A DNA stretch of 64,000 nucleotides, taken from the NCBI GenBank assembly GCA_001510575.1, contig LNGK01000002.1, positions 465,271 to 529,270 of the forward strand, given 5' to 3'. The position numbers and the translations under genes were made by a program. The stretch is from Knoxdaviesia capensis. Lineage: Eukaryota > Ascomycota > Sordariomycetes > Microascales > Gondwanamycetaceae. Of the stretch, positions 34,550 through 48,503 are shown piece by piece (position 1 is the stretch's first letter; each line of letters begins with the position of its first letter). The notes below the pieces were generated by a model. It saw nothing but the letters and a program-made list of their open reading frames with translations. It was not told the DNA's origin and made no database searches.

Positions 34550-36000
34550 AGGTAGCGATTACGTAACTCGTCTACTTATTATTAGTTAATATAGGCGGGC
34601 GCTACGCCTAGGAATTAGGCTATAAAGGTAGCGGGGACCGGGGTATTAAGGAAAGGGGGTGCTATTACGATAGCGGTAGCTACTATTAGTATAGCTATCG
34701 GCGTAAATACTAGTATTACCGGTATAATAGCGGCTCTACCGGCTAGTATTAATACTATAACGACTAGTATAGCGGGTACTACTACTAGCGGAGTAGGCAC
34801 TAGCGGGGGTCCTCCCTTAATAATATTAATTTTAGCGGCCTTAGTAGCCGAAAAGAGAGGTAATAGGTATACCGTAGTCGGGGCTAGTGCTAAAGCCGTA
34901 CGCCGTAGGCGTATAATAGTTAGTTAAACGGGTATAGGGAGTCCCGCGAAGGTATATAGTATAGCTACGGTATTAATAAAACGGCTCGCGTTATTAAATT
35001 CCTCGCTATTTAACTTCTAATTAGCGGCTATAGCGCCTCTATTATAGACGAGTAAATACTTAGCTATAGCGATATCCCGTAGCGCTCGGGTTTACGTACT
35101 TAGCGTATTAATCTAATTCTTATCGGTATCTATAAAGGTATCTATTTTAGCTAATATATTACTAGGTACCTAGTAATTAGCTTAATAGTTATAGTATTCG
35201 GTATAAATATTCTATACGACGTTATTAATAACGTATCGATAGTAGAGAATACCTAAGTATTCGATACGTCTTAGTACGTATCGGGTATACGGAATCGGCT
35301 CGATAGCTCTAACTATAGCGGTAACGCGCGGTACGTTCGTAGCGGGAGTAGCGGTAAGGGGAATAGCGGCTATAGTAGGTAATAGAGTATTATTAGCGTT
35401 ATTATTATTATTATTAGTAGGCTATTAAGAGATATTATTATCGTTTATAATATAAATAGTAGGCTTAGTAAGTAGAATAGCTATTAATAGTATTAGTAAT
35501 AGGAAGGATAGATAGGAAAAAGATAGTAGTAATAAGAGAGATAAAGAACTATCTAATTCTAAATCGTTTATAGCTAGAGATCGCTAGCTTCTTATACTTC
35601 TTCGTTAGTCGTATAACTATTCGTTTCTTTATTTATTATAAATAGGAAAGAATTTAGCTTTTTATTATAAAAGGTAAGGTTATTATAGCGTTTATCGTAC
35701 TATAATAGTCCTTCTATTAGCTAATATAGTCTTAATAGCTATTAAACTAGGTAGTTACTAAGAAAAAGCGGGTCCCGGAGGACGGAAGGGATAGCTAGAT
35801 AAAGGACGTTTAAGTTAGTCGCGGTATTTAGAATATCGTACTATAGCGGTATTATACTATTCGGTATTAGATAGTATAATTAGCACCTCCTTCCCCTCCT
35901 TTTATTATATAAATATAAGAAAGTACGATAGTTAGCTACGTAAATATAGGTAGCTAGCGTAAAGCGCGGGAATTAGGAATAAAGAAGGGAAGAAAGAAAA
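34550..36000 (-). pseudogene. Gypsy copy A accessory frame downstream of integrase
   Basis: Counterpart of the copy B region at about 56,860-58,200. A 61-codon fragment at 34615-34800 stays open and is Ala/Val/Ile/Pro-rich (APPFLNTPVPATFIA near its end). I do not recognise the family. Its presence at the same place in both copies shows it belongs to the element rather than to a later insertion. Confidence 0.5.
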
Positions 36001-36329
36001 AAATAGTATATAGGCGTAGCGGTAAGTCTAGAGCGTTCTATTAATTATTAATATAGTAAAATAAGTTAAAAGTAAGGAAATACGCGGGAAAAAATCGGAA
36101 AAAGTATATAAAAAGCGGAATATTAGCGGTAATAGTAGTAAAATAAAAAAAGAATAATAAAAGAAAAATTCTAAAAAGGGAAAATAGTATAGCTTAATAG
36201 TAAGGCGTAACTAAAATAAAAATAGAATAAAGGAAATTAGGATATAGATAGAATTAGGATATAAATAAGGGATAACTATAGAACGAATATTATAACGGAA
36301 AAGTAAAATAATAAATAAAAAATAAAAAA

Positions 36330-39300
36330 AAGAAAGAAATAGTATAAGGTAAAGTAATTATCTACTAATAGACGATAGACGCTTATAGTCTAGCTCGAGT
36401 AAGCGGCGACTAGTATACTAAAGGCTACGAATAGGCTAGCTATCCTCGACGTACGCTAGGAATAGGTTAAACCTATTATAGCGTTTATCGAGCTAATAAC
36501 CGCCTAATAACTCTAGAGTATAGGTATTACCCTAGTAAACGTCGATAATAAACTACGGTCTATTATAGAATAGCTCGTATTTATATTTTTATAATCGATA
36601 TCGTAACGTCTAGTCGCCTTTACTAAAAATACGATACGTAGCCTTATTATTCTATAATATAGTACGGATATATATTTAGTATACCTTTATAGAGTTAGAT
36701 AATAGGCGAACGGTCTTAAATAACTATTTTTCGTAAGCTAAATCTTACTAAGAGGCGATAACTTTATTTATAGTAGGCTCCTATTCGTATAGCGTAATAA
36801 TATAAGTAGCGCTATTATAGGGCTCGGTACCGAAAAGTAAGTAATATAGGGAAAAGCTACTTATTTACGGTCTATTTAGGTAGATACGTATAGCTTTAGG
36901 AATAACTATTAGCTAATCGATATCTTCTCGGTTTTTAGTATTAGTACTAGCTAAACGGCTAGCGATATACTTAATTTACTTATTAAAGCGCTTAACTCGG
37001 CTATTCGTTTATAGATAGTATATCGTTATACGATACTATTATATAGGGGGGTTATAGTTAGCGAGGAGGGTCTTAAATTTATCGGAGTTAAAGGGGGTAC
37101 TATTATTAGTAATAATCTCGATTAACGGTCCGAATACTACGTAAATACGTATTACTAGTAACTTTATAGTAGCTAAGGTACTATTACGGGGGTCTATAGC
37201 TACTATAGCGTAGCTAGTAGCGTACTTAACTACTATTAATAGCTATATCCGTTTATTATTAATAATAAAACGGCTAGTAAAGTCTATTCCCTAGCGTATT
37301 AATAGTTATATAGTTAATATCGGTCGTAGGGATTCCGTTACTTTAGGGGGCTTTTATAGTAATTAATATTCCGTATACTATCGAACGGCCTTATTCGTAA
37401 CTAAAATTAAATCGGGATACTATACTTATTTAGCTAATAGCGTATATAGGGTACTAACGCGCGTATAGCCTTCTAGCTTATAGACCTTAATAGCTTTTAA
37501 AACGGAGGCCTTATACGTTAGTATCTTTATTAAGATACGGTTAATAACGGTATATACTTTACCGTAAAAGATAGCGAAATAATCCTAAACGAAGGTCGAA
37601 AGGATATAATAGGGGAGTAAATAGCTATTCTCTAGGTAGTTAATAATATCCTAGACGTCGTACTATCTAAGGTCGTCTAACTTCTTAATATTAGGGGCGA
37701 TTAGCGTATCGTTCGTAGGTTATTCGGTATTTATAGTATTATTCAGAGGCTATTCGGCGTTATTTTACGGTAGTCGCGCTAGTAAACGTATCTTAAAACG
37801 TTAGTTCGGTAGCCTAAGGGTCTCGTTATTAGTAGTAATAGTAGGAAAGACGTTAGTTAACGTATTATTATTATTCGTTTCGTACCCTTCCTCCTTATTC
37901 GTTACGAGCGTTATATCTATACGCGGCCGTAATAACTAATTAGCTAAAATATTAGCCTTTCCGGATCGGTAGTAAATACGTACGCTATAGTATACGATTA
38001 TATCGAGAAATCGTAATATTCTAGCTAGCTATTCCTATTTAGTAGTAAAAAGGTATAGGGTTTCGTAATTAGTAATAATAGTAATCTTAGCGGCTTCTAA
38101 CTAGCTCCTTTAATACTATAATAATATAATAATAGTAAGTATTTCTCTCTCTTAGGCACTATATCGCTACTAGGTCTTTAATAAAACGGCGCTAAAGTAC
38201 GTAACTAAGCGTAAAACGCTACGTTTATTATTAGAATCGCGCTATAGTTAGAATAACGTAATACCGATAGCATAATTAAAGGCGTCGGTCTTAAGTACCG
38301 ATAAGAGTATATAGTCGTAGTTACGTAGCTCTAAGAGGGAGGCTATAGTATCGCGAATATTACGCTAAGCTTATAACGACTTGTTATCTAGCTATACTTA
38401 TACGCCTTTAGGCTTATCTACTCTAGTATACTTATAGAATAGACGCGCTTTATATACGAAATAAGGGATAAAGCGGTATAAATAACTAGCGGTATTTAAA
38501 AAGCTACGGATCTTAGTAATAGTAGTAGGCGCTAGCCTCTCGTAGATAGTAGCTACCTTCTTAAGATCGGGATAAATACTATAGATAGAGATAATTATTC
38601 CTAGGAACTTACTTTCTTTAACGAACTATTCGTACTTCTTAAGGTTTAATAATAGTCGATAGCGGCTTAATTAACGTAGAATAGCGACTATTCTCTCGGC
38701 TAATTCTATTATTATCTTACCTTAAATATAAATATTATCTAAAAGGCCTATAGTAAAGGCGCGTACTAGCTTAAGGACTTCGTTTATAAAACGCTAGAAG
38801 GTTATAGGTATATTTATAAGGCTAAATAGTATACGAAGCTATTCGTATTATCTAAATAACGTAGAAAACGCTATCTTTAGTATTACCTTAGGGTCTATAA
38901 CTATCTACTAGAAGCCGTTTTCTAAGTTAAGAAAGGTATAGAATCGGTATCCGGCGGCCTATTATAAGGAATCCTTAATATTTAGTAGTAGATAAGCTAC
39001 TTTTTACGTAACTTTATTTAACGTATAGTAGTTAATTACGAAACGGTATCTAAGCTAGTTATTACTAAGGAGGGGCTTCTTAAATAGTAATAATATAGGT
39101 ACGGACTATAAGGAGTTAATAGTATATCGAATAATACTAAGTAAGAATAGTTTATTAGTAAATTCCTTTATAATTTCACGTTAATAGGGGCTATAGCGGC
39201 GTAGGGGGAGAGATCTAGGTTTAGTATTAGCGGTCTTAATATTATACTAAGTACGGGCCTTTACGTCTAGTCTAGTATCGAAATACTATAGAATAAAGAC

Positions 39301-42230
39301 GAAGGTATTATTATCGAAGGCCTTTTATATAATTATTAGGGCTTCGGTATTTACTTTCTTCTATTAGTTTTCTATAATAATATAGGTACTACGAATAGCG
39401 TCGCGCTTCATATATTCTTTCGTAAGTAATAGTTACTTCTTATACTTAGGTAATAGCTTTTTATTAAATTTAATAGTTACTTAGTTAGTATTTACCGTTC
39501 TAAGAAACGTTTATCAGGGTAAAAGAGTACTATTATACTATTACTTAGTAAGGTACGTAATAAAGGGAAACGATTTAGAGGTAATATAAGAGAGGGTATA
39601 GGTATCGGGATCTATAAGTAAAATACTATAAATATATATCGATAGAGGTAAAGGGAGGTTCTTATCGTAGAAAGAGGTAGGATTATCGTGAAAAGAGGTA
39701 ATATTATCGTAGGAAGAGGTAATATTTATCGGATTAGAATTAGTAGTAGAGGTAGTATAGGTAATAGCGATATTATCTCGTCTCTAAGGAGGGTAGAAAT
39801 ATAGAATAACGGGGGAATCGCGTAGGAGTATAAGCTTTATCGTGCTATTAGTATTAGTATAACTAAGCTTCGTAGCTCCGCTTTAGCTAATAGTTAGGTT
39901 AGTAGGATAGGTACTATCGGTAATAATACTAGCTATTATAGAAATAACCTTAGATAGTCCGTTAATAGTCGTTAATTAAAAGGAAATAACGATATCGTTA
40001 ATAATAGCGAAGCTACTATTACCGCCTAAGCTACTAAGGCATAGAGGGTTAGCGGATCGGTATAGCGTTAAATAACGATAGGCGTACGATTTAGAGACGA
40101 ATACGCTAGCTATTCCGGTATCGATAAATACTATAAGCGGCGTTTATTAGTTATTCGTTAGTAAACTAGTATAGAGGCGGTATTATTCACGGTATCCTTC
40201 GCGTCGTAGCTATTTTATTAGTATCTTACTAATTAACGTTAATTCTTCTACTAAAGGGATTATAAATAGTATAAAATAGTAAGTAACGTTAGCGAAATAG
40301 TTATTATCTACGTCTAAGCCCGTAGCTTCTAAGAGGGGAGATCCTTTAGGAGATAAGTCTTCTTTCTATATAGGATATATACTATAAATAGCGGGCTTCT
40401 TATCCCCTCTCCTATTATTCCGCTATCCTTTATCTATTATTAGTCTATCTTTATTCCTAGAGGGGTAGGGAGTAAGGGAATGGTATATCTTTTAGTCGTA
40501 AGACGGTCTTTGTAAATAGTTACGGTCGCGGGAGGTATTTCGAGAATAGTTATGAGGCTCGCGGGAATAACTACGATTATCTATCGTTCGGCCTCGGTTT
40601 ATCGTAAAACGCGTATTCTAACGCGCCTTTTAATATTAATCGTTATTCTTAATACGTAGCTCTATATATTCGCAAACCTAATAACCTATCTTTCTATACC
40701 GGAAATATATAGATTTATCTCTATCTTTATCTTACGTAATATAATTAAGTACTTCTTTACGGGTTCTAAATTATAGCGTTTCTCCTTCCTCCTTAGTCTT
40801 TAGCGCGGTATTTAACTAAGCGGCGTATAATTATCTAGTCTTTAATAGGTAATAGGTAGTATTAACTATAGTACGGATACTAGAATCGGGGGTTATATCC
40901 TACCGTATCTTATACTATAAGTCCGTAATATTATAACGTAGAATATCCTCTACTATACGTCGAATATAATACGTTTTAAGTAAGTTATTAGTAGAATTCT
41001 ATACTATTTTAGCTAAAAGCTCGATAGCTTTATATTCGGACTTATTCTAATAATTAAACGCGAGAGCTATAAATACACGTAAAGGGGTAGATATTAGTAT
41101 ATAACTAGAGATAAATATTAGTATAGATTCTACTAGTATAGGCTATAGTATATCGGTATACCGTTAAATAAAATACTAAAGGGGTATAAATTCGCCTCTA
41201 ATTACTAGTAGTATTCGAGATATCTAATACGTATATAGAATTATAGATTTATATAAATAAGTCTAAATACGTACTAATTATACTATAACTATATAGTCTA
41301 CCTTACTTAAGTAATCGCTTTATAGCTAACTAATAGTTTTTTTACCGTTTTTCTTACGAAGAAGAGATAATGATTATAGGCTATCCTCATAATCGAGATC
41401 TTTGCAGCGAATCTCCATAATTTACTACCCGATAGCGTACTTATTATTTATTAGAGGTATATTTTACTTTATTAAACTACCTTCGATAGCTAAATTCCTA
41501 TTTACTAAACGAGGGCTTAGGAATCGTCCTTTAATAGTAAGCTATAATAGTAGTATAAAGCTATTAATACTAATATTAGTAAACGGTTTACTATTAGGTC
41601 CTAGATATAGTTTCGCTTAAAATATTACTTTAGGGGTTATCGTTTATAATAGTATTTACTAGAATAGTATAGGAAATATTAGAAATATACCGCTATCGTA
41701 TACTCCTTATCTATATATATAACCTTATTATCCTTCTAAAACCATACTACCTATACCTCTTAGTATTTATAATATAATATACGGTACCGAGGGCTAGTTT
41801 CTTATTAGTTAGACGCTAGTTATAAGTAATAACGGGTTATTAGCTATAGTTACGCTAGAAAGGGGGCTCTTTCTACCTAGGTCAGTAGGTAATAGTAGTC
41901 CTATTATCTATAGACTAGCTAATAATAACGAGGGAGTAGGAAAAGAGGATAAGGTAGCTATAGCTATAGCCGGTAAGTTACTACGGCTCATAGCGTCTAT
42001 TAGCTTTTCTAGAAGCTTTTCTATTATCGTATTAATAACGGTATTTATATTATTAGTACGCTCTTTCTCTCTCGCTTATCTATTAAAGTTAGACTCTATA
42101 CGGTCCGTAAGTAGCGTTTTTATTATTTACTTTAATTCCTTAATCGTAATAGATTCGGTATATTAAGGCGGTAGACTACTTACTAGCTATACCGGTAGAA
42201 TATTTATCCCGTTATCTATAGCCTTTCCTT
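36330..42230 (-). pseudogene. Gypsy copy A gag-pol remnant
   Basis: The reverse-complement counterpart of the copy B gag-pol region, in the same order on the - strand: gag, zinc knuckle, protease, reverse transcriptase, RNase H, integrase. Every frame is broken by TAG/TAA codons of RIP type. Boundaries are transferred from copy B and are accurate to perhaps 100 bp. A segment near 41,352-41,425 does not align with copy B and keeps several CA/TG dinucleotides. Confidence 0.8.
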
Positions 42231-42942
42231 TCCCTTATCCTATTATTATCTAACGATTATACGTAATAGGGGTTACTTCTATAGGGGGTTATAGCTCCTT
42301 AACTAGTAACTTACCGGTTTATAGGTTAGTTATAACGCTTACTTTACTTAAGGCTTTAAGGTTATAGGTAATACTTTTATCTCTTTTACGTAGAATACGT
42401 TATTCTTTATCCGATATTTAGCGTAAAAGCGGATATTAACGGTCTAGGCTCGCTAGGAAATAGGGGGTTAGGGATATAAACTAATAGTAAGTAGGAACGA
42501 AAGGGAATAAATAGGGAAAACTAGAGCGTAATAGTTATAAATAGTTAGATAGTCTAGATTTATAGGGTTAATAATAGGGGAAAAGAGCGGTAAAAAGGAT
42601 AACTATTAGAAAAGAAATAGGGCTAGTAAAATAAGAAATAAGATTATTAGTATATAAATAGGGTATAAAGGGGGTATAAAAGCGGGTTAGTCTTAGAATA
42701 AGAGGCGGATTAGTAATTAGAATTAAATAGAATAGGAGAATAGGTAATAAAGGAAGTCCGTAAACGGAAGTAGTAGAAAATAATTAAAAATAGTAGAAAT
42801 ATTAAGACGTTAGTTATCGGAATAGTAGGAGTCTTAAAAATAACTAGAAAAAGTCGTAGAAATAAATAGGTAAAATCGTAAAATAAAAGAAAAATCGTAG
42901 AAATAAATAAAAATAGAGGGATTAGTTATTAAATATTTAATA

Positions 42943-43301
42943 ATAAGACTCGAACCTATTAATAGTATCCGATAGCTTAGGAGGTATAGGAAAGGCACGC
43001 GGGAGGCGTATAAAACGTTAGTAAAGGTAAGGTAATTTAGTATTTTACTAAAGTAATAGTAGTTAATTAGCTATTAGTTTAGTAAGGATAGAATTAAAAG
43101 AAGGAAAATAAAAGATATTTATTTAACGTGCTTTCGTTACTAAAAGGAAGTTAAATAGAAGGGGTTTTTTATAAAAGAAGGGTAATTCGTAGTTTACCGC
43201 GGTAGAAAGTAGTAAAGCTATCGGTAGAGGTAAATTCTAAATTAAAAGAAAAGAAAGTCGAAATATCGGTTAATTACGTATTAATTAGGACTCGAACCTA
43301 A
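42943..43301 (-). other. two tRNA T-arm-like motifs in the Gypsy leader (copy A)
   Basis: Two GGTTCGAGTC motifs on the - strand, near 42,943-42,960 and at 43,285-43,301. The second is flanked by a perfect 5-bp stem, TTAGG / CCTAA. They match the B-box/T-arm consensus of tRNA genes. No complete tRNA cloverleaf could be built around either. Confidence 0.5.
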
Positions 43302-43394
43302 AGGAAAGGTAATCGATTACGACGGTTAGGCTTTAAAGGAAGGTTAATAAGAGATTAATAATATAAGTATTACGCTTATAAAAAATTAATTTTT

Positions 43395-43677
43395 TATAAT
43401 TCCTAGATATATAGTCTAAAGGACTAATAAATAAGTTATAATTATAAGGCACGTATAGAGAAATATATATAAAAGGAAGCTTAAATTTTTTCTATCTTAA
43501 GATATTTCCTATAAAAGCGCGGTAGATATCTACCTTTTATAAGTCTTTTACTAGCTCTTTAAGGTATTTATATATATATAGATATATACCTAAATACTTA
43601 CCGCTAAGTAGTATCCACGTGTATTAGTATACGTTTATACGTAATTATAATATACTCTAACCTATTAGGGATCTATA
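43395..43677 (-). repeat. Gypsy copy A 5' LTR (283 bp)
   Basis: The reverse complement runs from TATAGATCCC to GGAATTATA and is the same length as both LTRs of copy B. It keeps a CACGTG at 43,616-43,621. The right flank is cgag. Confidence 0.9.
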
Positions 43678-43678
43678 C

Positions 43679-46600
43679 GAGACGGTTACTAAGAACTTAA
43701 GGGAAATTAAGAAGGATAGCGATAGGAAGTAGAACTAAATCGTAGATTTAGAGCGGTAGTAGGTATTAATTAAGAAGATCTTAGAGATATAAAATAAGGT
43801 TTTATAGATAACTTAGGAGAACGAACGATAACGTAGATCCTCTTTCCGATAGTAGGAATACTAGTCGGAAGACGAAGATAACGATAACTTAGACGAAAAC
43901 GGGAACTATAGACGTTCGGCTACGAAAGTTAAGATAAAAGAGCTTAAGAACTACGCTATCCTTATCGATAAGACCCTAAAGCTAGCTAGTACTTTAGAAT
44001 AGCTATAGTAGTCCGAAGAGTTCGAGACTACCCTAAGCGTACTAGGTATTACCGTTAAATAACTCCGAGACCTCTAACCCCTAGTAAGCGCGTATATAAT
44101 ACGTATAATAAAGGAATTAATCGCCCCCGAGATTTCCTCTATATTTAAGGATAAGGTAAATACTTATACCCTATTTAGATCGCTAAAGTAGAATTTCTAA
44201 GTAACTAGGGAATCGCGGATTAAAAATATTATAATAGTTTTTAATTTCTAAACCGAACTAAGAGAGGGAGTATACTAAATCCTAAATCGATTCGTCTCTA
44301 TAGTATATAAGGTAAGATTAGAAGGGCTTGTAATCCTAACTATCTTAACTACGATAGGTACCTATTATTATATTACTACCCGCTACCTTAAGCTTAATAG
44401 AGACCTCTGCGCTATCTTAAAGAGTTTTAATAAGGATATCGACGATAAAGCCGCCTTTATTACGGCTATATCGGAATATATAGCTAAGAATATAAACTAC
44501 GCTACGCGCTAGTAGTAATCTAGATATCTTCCTAATTAAAAGAAGGATAATAGCGCGAAGAAACCCGACTACTATACCCCCCCCTCCCTTAAGCCTACCG
44601 CTAGTAGTATCCCTATTTAGAAGAAGAGTAATATTTAATACTATTAATACGGCTTAAAAGGTTATATTATAAGTAAGTACCGAGCGAAAGCGAATAGTAA
44701 AGAGAAGACTTATAAGCTAAGAGCCGTAAATACTATAACTTCTACTAAGAAGCCTACTGAAAGTAAAGGTAATAAGCCTCTAAAGGACGCTAAGCTAGAG
44801 GAGTTAACTACCCTCTACGGTACTACCTATACCGCTATAGACTAACGACCCTTTAAACCCTACCCCGTATACTATATCTATATAAATTAGATCTATAATA
44901 TAGGTTTAGATTCCTATATTTTAAACGACCTATCTTAGTTTAAGCGGGGATCCCTAAAGACCTTTATTAATTCGATTAAGTTAGGGAGCGGATTATTAGG
45001 AGTTCGATATATTAAAACTATTTAACTCTAGATAAAAGATAGATCTAACTTTAGGATTACTAATATCTAGTATTACCCTACCTTTCTTATTAACGTTATC
45101 TCTAGAATTATTTAATATAAGAAGGGGTACGTTCTAGTAGTAAACTAGCTAATAATTAAGGATAAGGTTATTACTACTATCTTTCTAATAGAAAGAGGCT
45201 TTACGCTAGAAGTAAAGGAAAGCCCTAAGGCCTATACGACTATAAACGAGCTTCCTCGTAAGGAAAGCTATACCTTATATACTAAAGTTAATAGTACCGT
45301 ATATGCTAACGTATCCCTACGTACGCTCTTAGAGAGCGAGGCTCTTATATACTAGCGCCTATATTACCCTAAAAGGGTAGCTATATCCTAAATAGTTAAG
45401 GCGGTTACTAGTTCTCTAGTTAAGAAGGTAACTAAACTTATTAAGCCTTATAGCGCCTATAAGTTTAGAAAGATAACGTCTTTTAAACTACTAGACTCTA
45501 AAGTACCCTCTAAGGTACCTAGGGAGGTTATCTATATAGATATAGGTACTATATAACTAGTATTTACGAATAGGAATAGCTACTTCTTATTAATATATAA
45601 TAAGGTAATAAACTAACGATCGGTTTATATAACGGCCCGGAAGAGTAATATACTTATATATATCTAGAAGACCGTTAAGAGATAGGCGCTAGAGCTAGGC
45701 CGGAAGCCTAAGAAGCTCTATAGCGATAACGGTACTAACGTCGGTATTAAGAAGCTAGCTACTTACTATAATAAGTAGGGAATTAAGTATATAATATCGC
45801 CTCTATATTACCTAGCTAAGAACGGGCGTATCGAGCGTAGTATCCGCGAGGTCTTATAGAAGACTAGAGTAACCGTTATTACTAAAAGTATCCCGCTAGA
45901 GCTATAAGATAAGATTATAACTACGGTAATCTATATATTTAATCGGATAGTTATCTCTAAGAGCTTTAATACGCTAATTAACGCCTTTTAGAAGGCTTAC
46001 GGGATATACGAGAAGGTTAATATATTATACCTTTAAATACTAGGTTCTAAGTATATCGTATATATAAACCCCCTCTAGCGATAGAAGATATTAAGCGCTA
46101 AATTCGATAGCTAAAATACTAAGCTAGTACCTACGGGCGTAGAAGGTATCCTAGTTAGATACTAAGGCCGCTATCTTTATAGAGTATAGATTCTAGAATT
46201 CGGATAGGTATATATTACTAAGGATATCTAGTTTTAAGAACGTATCTATAAGCTTTTATATAGAAAGTACGTTTAATCTTACCCTCTAGGAGCGCTACGC
46301 TAGTTAAAAGCTAACGCTACTACTAGTAGTAATATCCCTAAGAAGGGGATATCTAACGTATTAGAGCTATCTAGCGTACTAGAGCTATCTAGGGTATCGG
46401 AGCTAACGGCCGTATTAGAACCGTCTAATACGTAGAACTTATTAGATAACGAGGAAGTTATAGCCGCGAATCCTCTTATTACTAATAAGAGCTACTTAAG
46501 ACTAGATAAACTTAAAGACCTTAACGAATTAGCTAGCGACTAACTACCGGGAAGTACTTTTATAATAGTATCCGATTTAATCTACTTACGTAATACTAAC

Positions 46601-48205
46601 GAAGTATTAAAGCGTAACCCTTAGCGAGATTAGAAAGCTATAGGAACTTAGACGGAAGCTATTAAGATTAAATTTTAAAAGGTTATTAAGATAAAGACTT
46701 TTAAGGTAATATAGGGAAAGCCTCTAAAGAAACCGATTACTATAAAGCTCGCTTTTTAATAAAAGATTAACGCGGAGGGTAATAAAACTAAGAAGAAAGT
46801 AAGATAGTACGCTCGAGGCTTTTAATAACGAGAAAACGTTAACTTCTACGAAACGTTCGTATTAACCGTAACCCTAGATATATAGAGGATCCTATTAGCC
46901 CTTATAGTTAAGACGAGAGCTACCTTACGGTAGATAGACGTAGTCTCTACCTACTTATAAGGAGAGCTTAAGGAAACGATCTATATTATCCCTAAGCTTA
47001 TAATACGTAAGTACCTAGATAAATATCCCGAGGAGGCCCTAAAAGTTAGATAGAAGTTAGGAAGCGCTTAATAGTATTTTATTTTACTAAAACTACTATA
47101 TAGACTAAAATAATTAGGAAGATAGTAGTAGATTCGCTACTAAGAGGTACTCGTAATAATCGGATTTAAGCTTTTATAGGCTAACGATATAACTTACTAT
47201 AACCCCTAGACCCGAGTAGTTATCTTTTCTTACGTTAATAACCTACTAATCCTTTCCCTTAATAAATCTATAGCCGATTAATTTAAGAAAGACTTAGTAA
47301 GTATTCTAATCTCTAAGTATTAAGGAGAGCCTAAATAGCTCTTAGGAATAGCTATTAAGATCGAGAACGATAGTATCTTAATTAGCTAAGATACCTATAT
47401 TAGAGATATACTAGAGGAGTTTTAGCTTTTAAATTACTAAACCGTAACTACGCTAATAGAGCTAGTTACCTTTTTACCCCCCGAGTATAAAGATATATAA
47501 CCTACTAATTAAGGCTTATATTATTAAATAATAAGAAAGCTCTTATACCTTATAGGAAAGACCTAACCTAACGTAGCCTACGCTATATATTAATACACGC
47601 GCTTCTCTTATAACCTATAAATTATATACGCTAAAGGCCTAAAGCGTATACTACGGTACCTTACTAGATACGCTTAGAAGGGGATTACCTACCGATAGAG
47701 TCCTACGGTATAAGATTAAATACTAAACGCCTAGGCTAATACCTCGTACGGTAATACTAAAGATACCGAATTTAAATTAACTACTAGCTACGTTATTATA
47801 CTTAATAATAACCCTATTAGCTAGTATAGTAAACGGTAGAGGCGGACTACCGACTCTTCCGCTAAAGCCGAGATCTACGCGCTACGAGAGACTATATACT
47901 ACCTAGTATAGCTTTAATATTTACTAACCGAACTTAACTTTTATATTAGGAATATCGTCCTCTAGGAGGATAATACCGCTACTATTACCGCTATTACGAA
48001 ACCTACTTACTATCTAAATCTAAAATACGTCGGCACGCCTCTTTACTCTACTATTAACTAAGTATAAGAACTTAATATTAGAGTATAATACGTACCTATA
48101 GCTAAATAATTAGCGGACGTACTAATTAAGCTATTAGGAAGAGTACTATTTAAGAGGTACGCGGGACTACTAGTATATAATATTCTAACTAAAAAAGGGT
48201 ATTAA
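43679..48205 (+). pseudogene. Copia-1 gag-pol remnant
   Basis: One continuous + frame without indels at the points checked, interrupted only by TAG/TAA codons. Order: charged, coiled-coil-like gag from 43,679; zinc knuckle at 44,639-44,680 with all four ligands read as Tyr (C-x2-C-x4-H-x4-C became Y-x2-Y-x4-Y-x4-Y); protease; integrase with SDNGTN at about 45,719-45,736; copia-type reverse transcriptase from about 46,840, catalytic YVDD read as YVNN at about 47,229-47,245; RNase H with SAKAEIYAL near 47,860 and the C-terminal LADVLIK motif near 48,110. The frame ends LTKKGY-stop: the codons run through the polypurine tract and the stop is formed by the first bases of the 3' LTR. The N-terminus is cut off by Gypsy copy A. 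Confidence 0.9.
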
Positions 48206-48503
48206 ATATTAAATTAATTTATATTATATTATCCTTTATATAGCTAGAAGTTTATAATAAAGAATAAGGCTACGATAAATAGCTTAGGGAATAATAATAG
48301 ACGTAATATAGATTTACGAAGAGCCTAGTATAGGAAGGGAAGCCTTAGAAGGCATTAGGGATCTAGACTAGGGGAAGCCTAGATCCTATAGGGGATAAGA
48401 GGGAAGCTTTCCCCCTATCTATTCTAGCATAGTATTTCATAGCTATTAACTACTTATCTTATTTTTTACCCCCTACCTTTATAAATAGTATTAACTATAA
48501 AGT
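48200..48503 (+). repeat. Copia-1 3' LTR, left fragment
   Basis: 304 bp matching 33074-33377 without indels. It is interrupted at 48,503 by Copia-2 and continues at 63,985. The terminal TG is mutated to TA. Confidence 0.9.
48499..48503. repeat. Copia-2 target-site duplication, left copy
   Basis: aaagt, repeated at 63,980-63,984 on the other side of Copia-2. The uninterrupted target is seen in the 5' LTR at 33,373-33,377. Confidence 0.9.

Larger units (their letters stand above)
33854..43677 (-). mobile_element. Gypsy copy A: Ty3/gypsy retrotransposon, RIP-mutated
   Basis: The same family as copy B in the opposite orientation: the sequence from 34,292 to 43,677 is the reverse complement of 58,484 back to 49,056 with only about 43 bp net length difference. 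The 5' LTR (43395-43677) is intact in length; the other LTR falls in the N gap, so the left coordinate is an estimate. It is inserted in the gag leader of Copia-1 with flank cgag on the right. Gag, protease, reverse transcriptase, RNase H and integrase remnants lie on the - strand between about 42,230 and 36,330, followed by the accessory region down to about 34,550. Confidence 0.85.

Noticed and set aside
48200..48503. reading 33,074-33,377 and 48,200-48,503 as LTRs that end at position 304
   Set aside because: The similarity continues at 63,985, showing the LTR is longer (344 bp) and was split by Copia-2.
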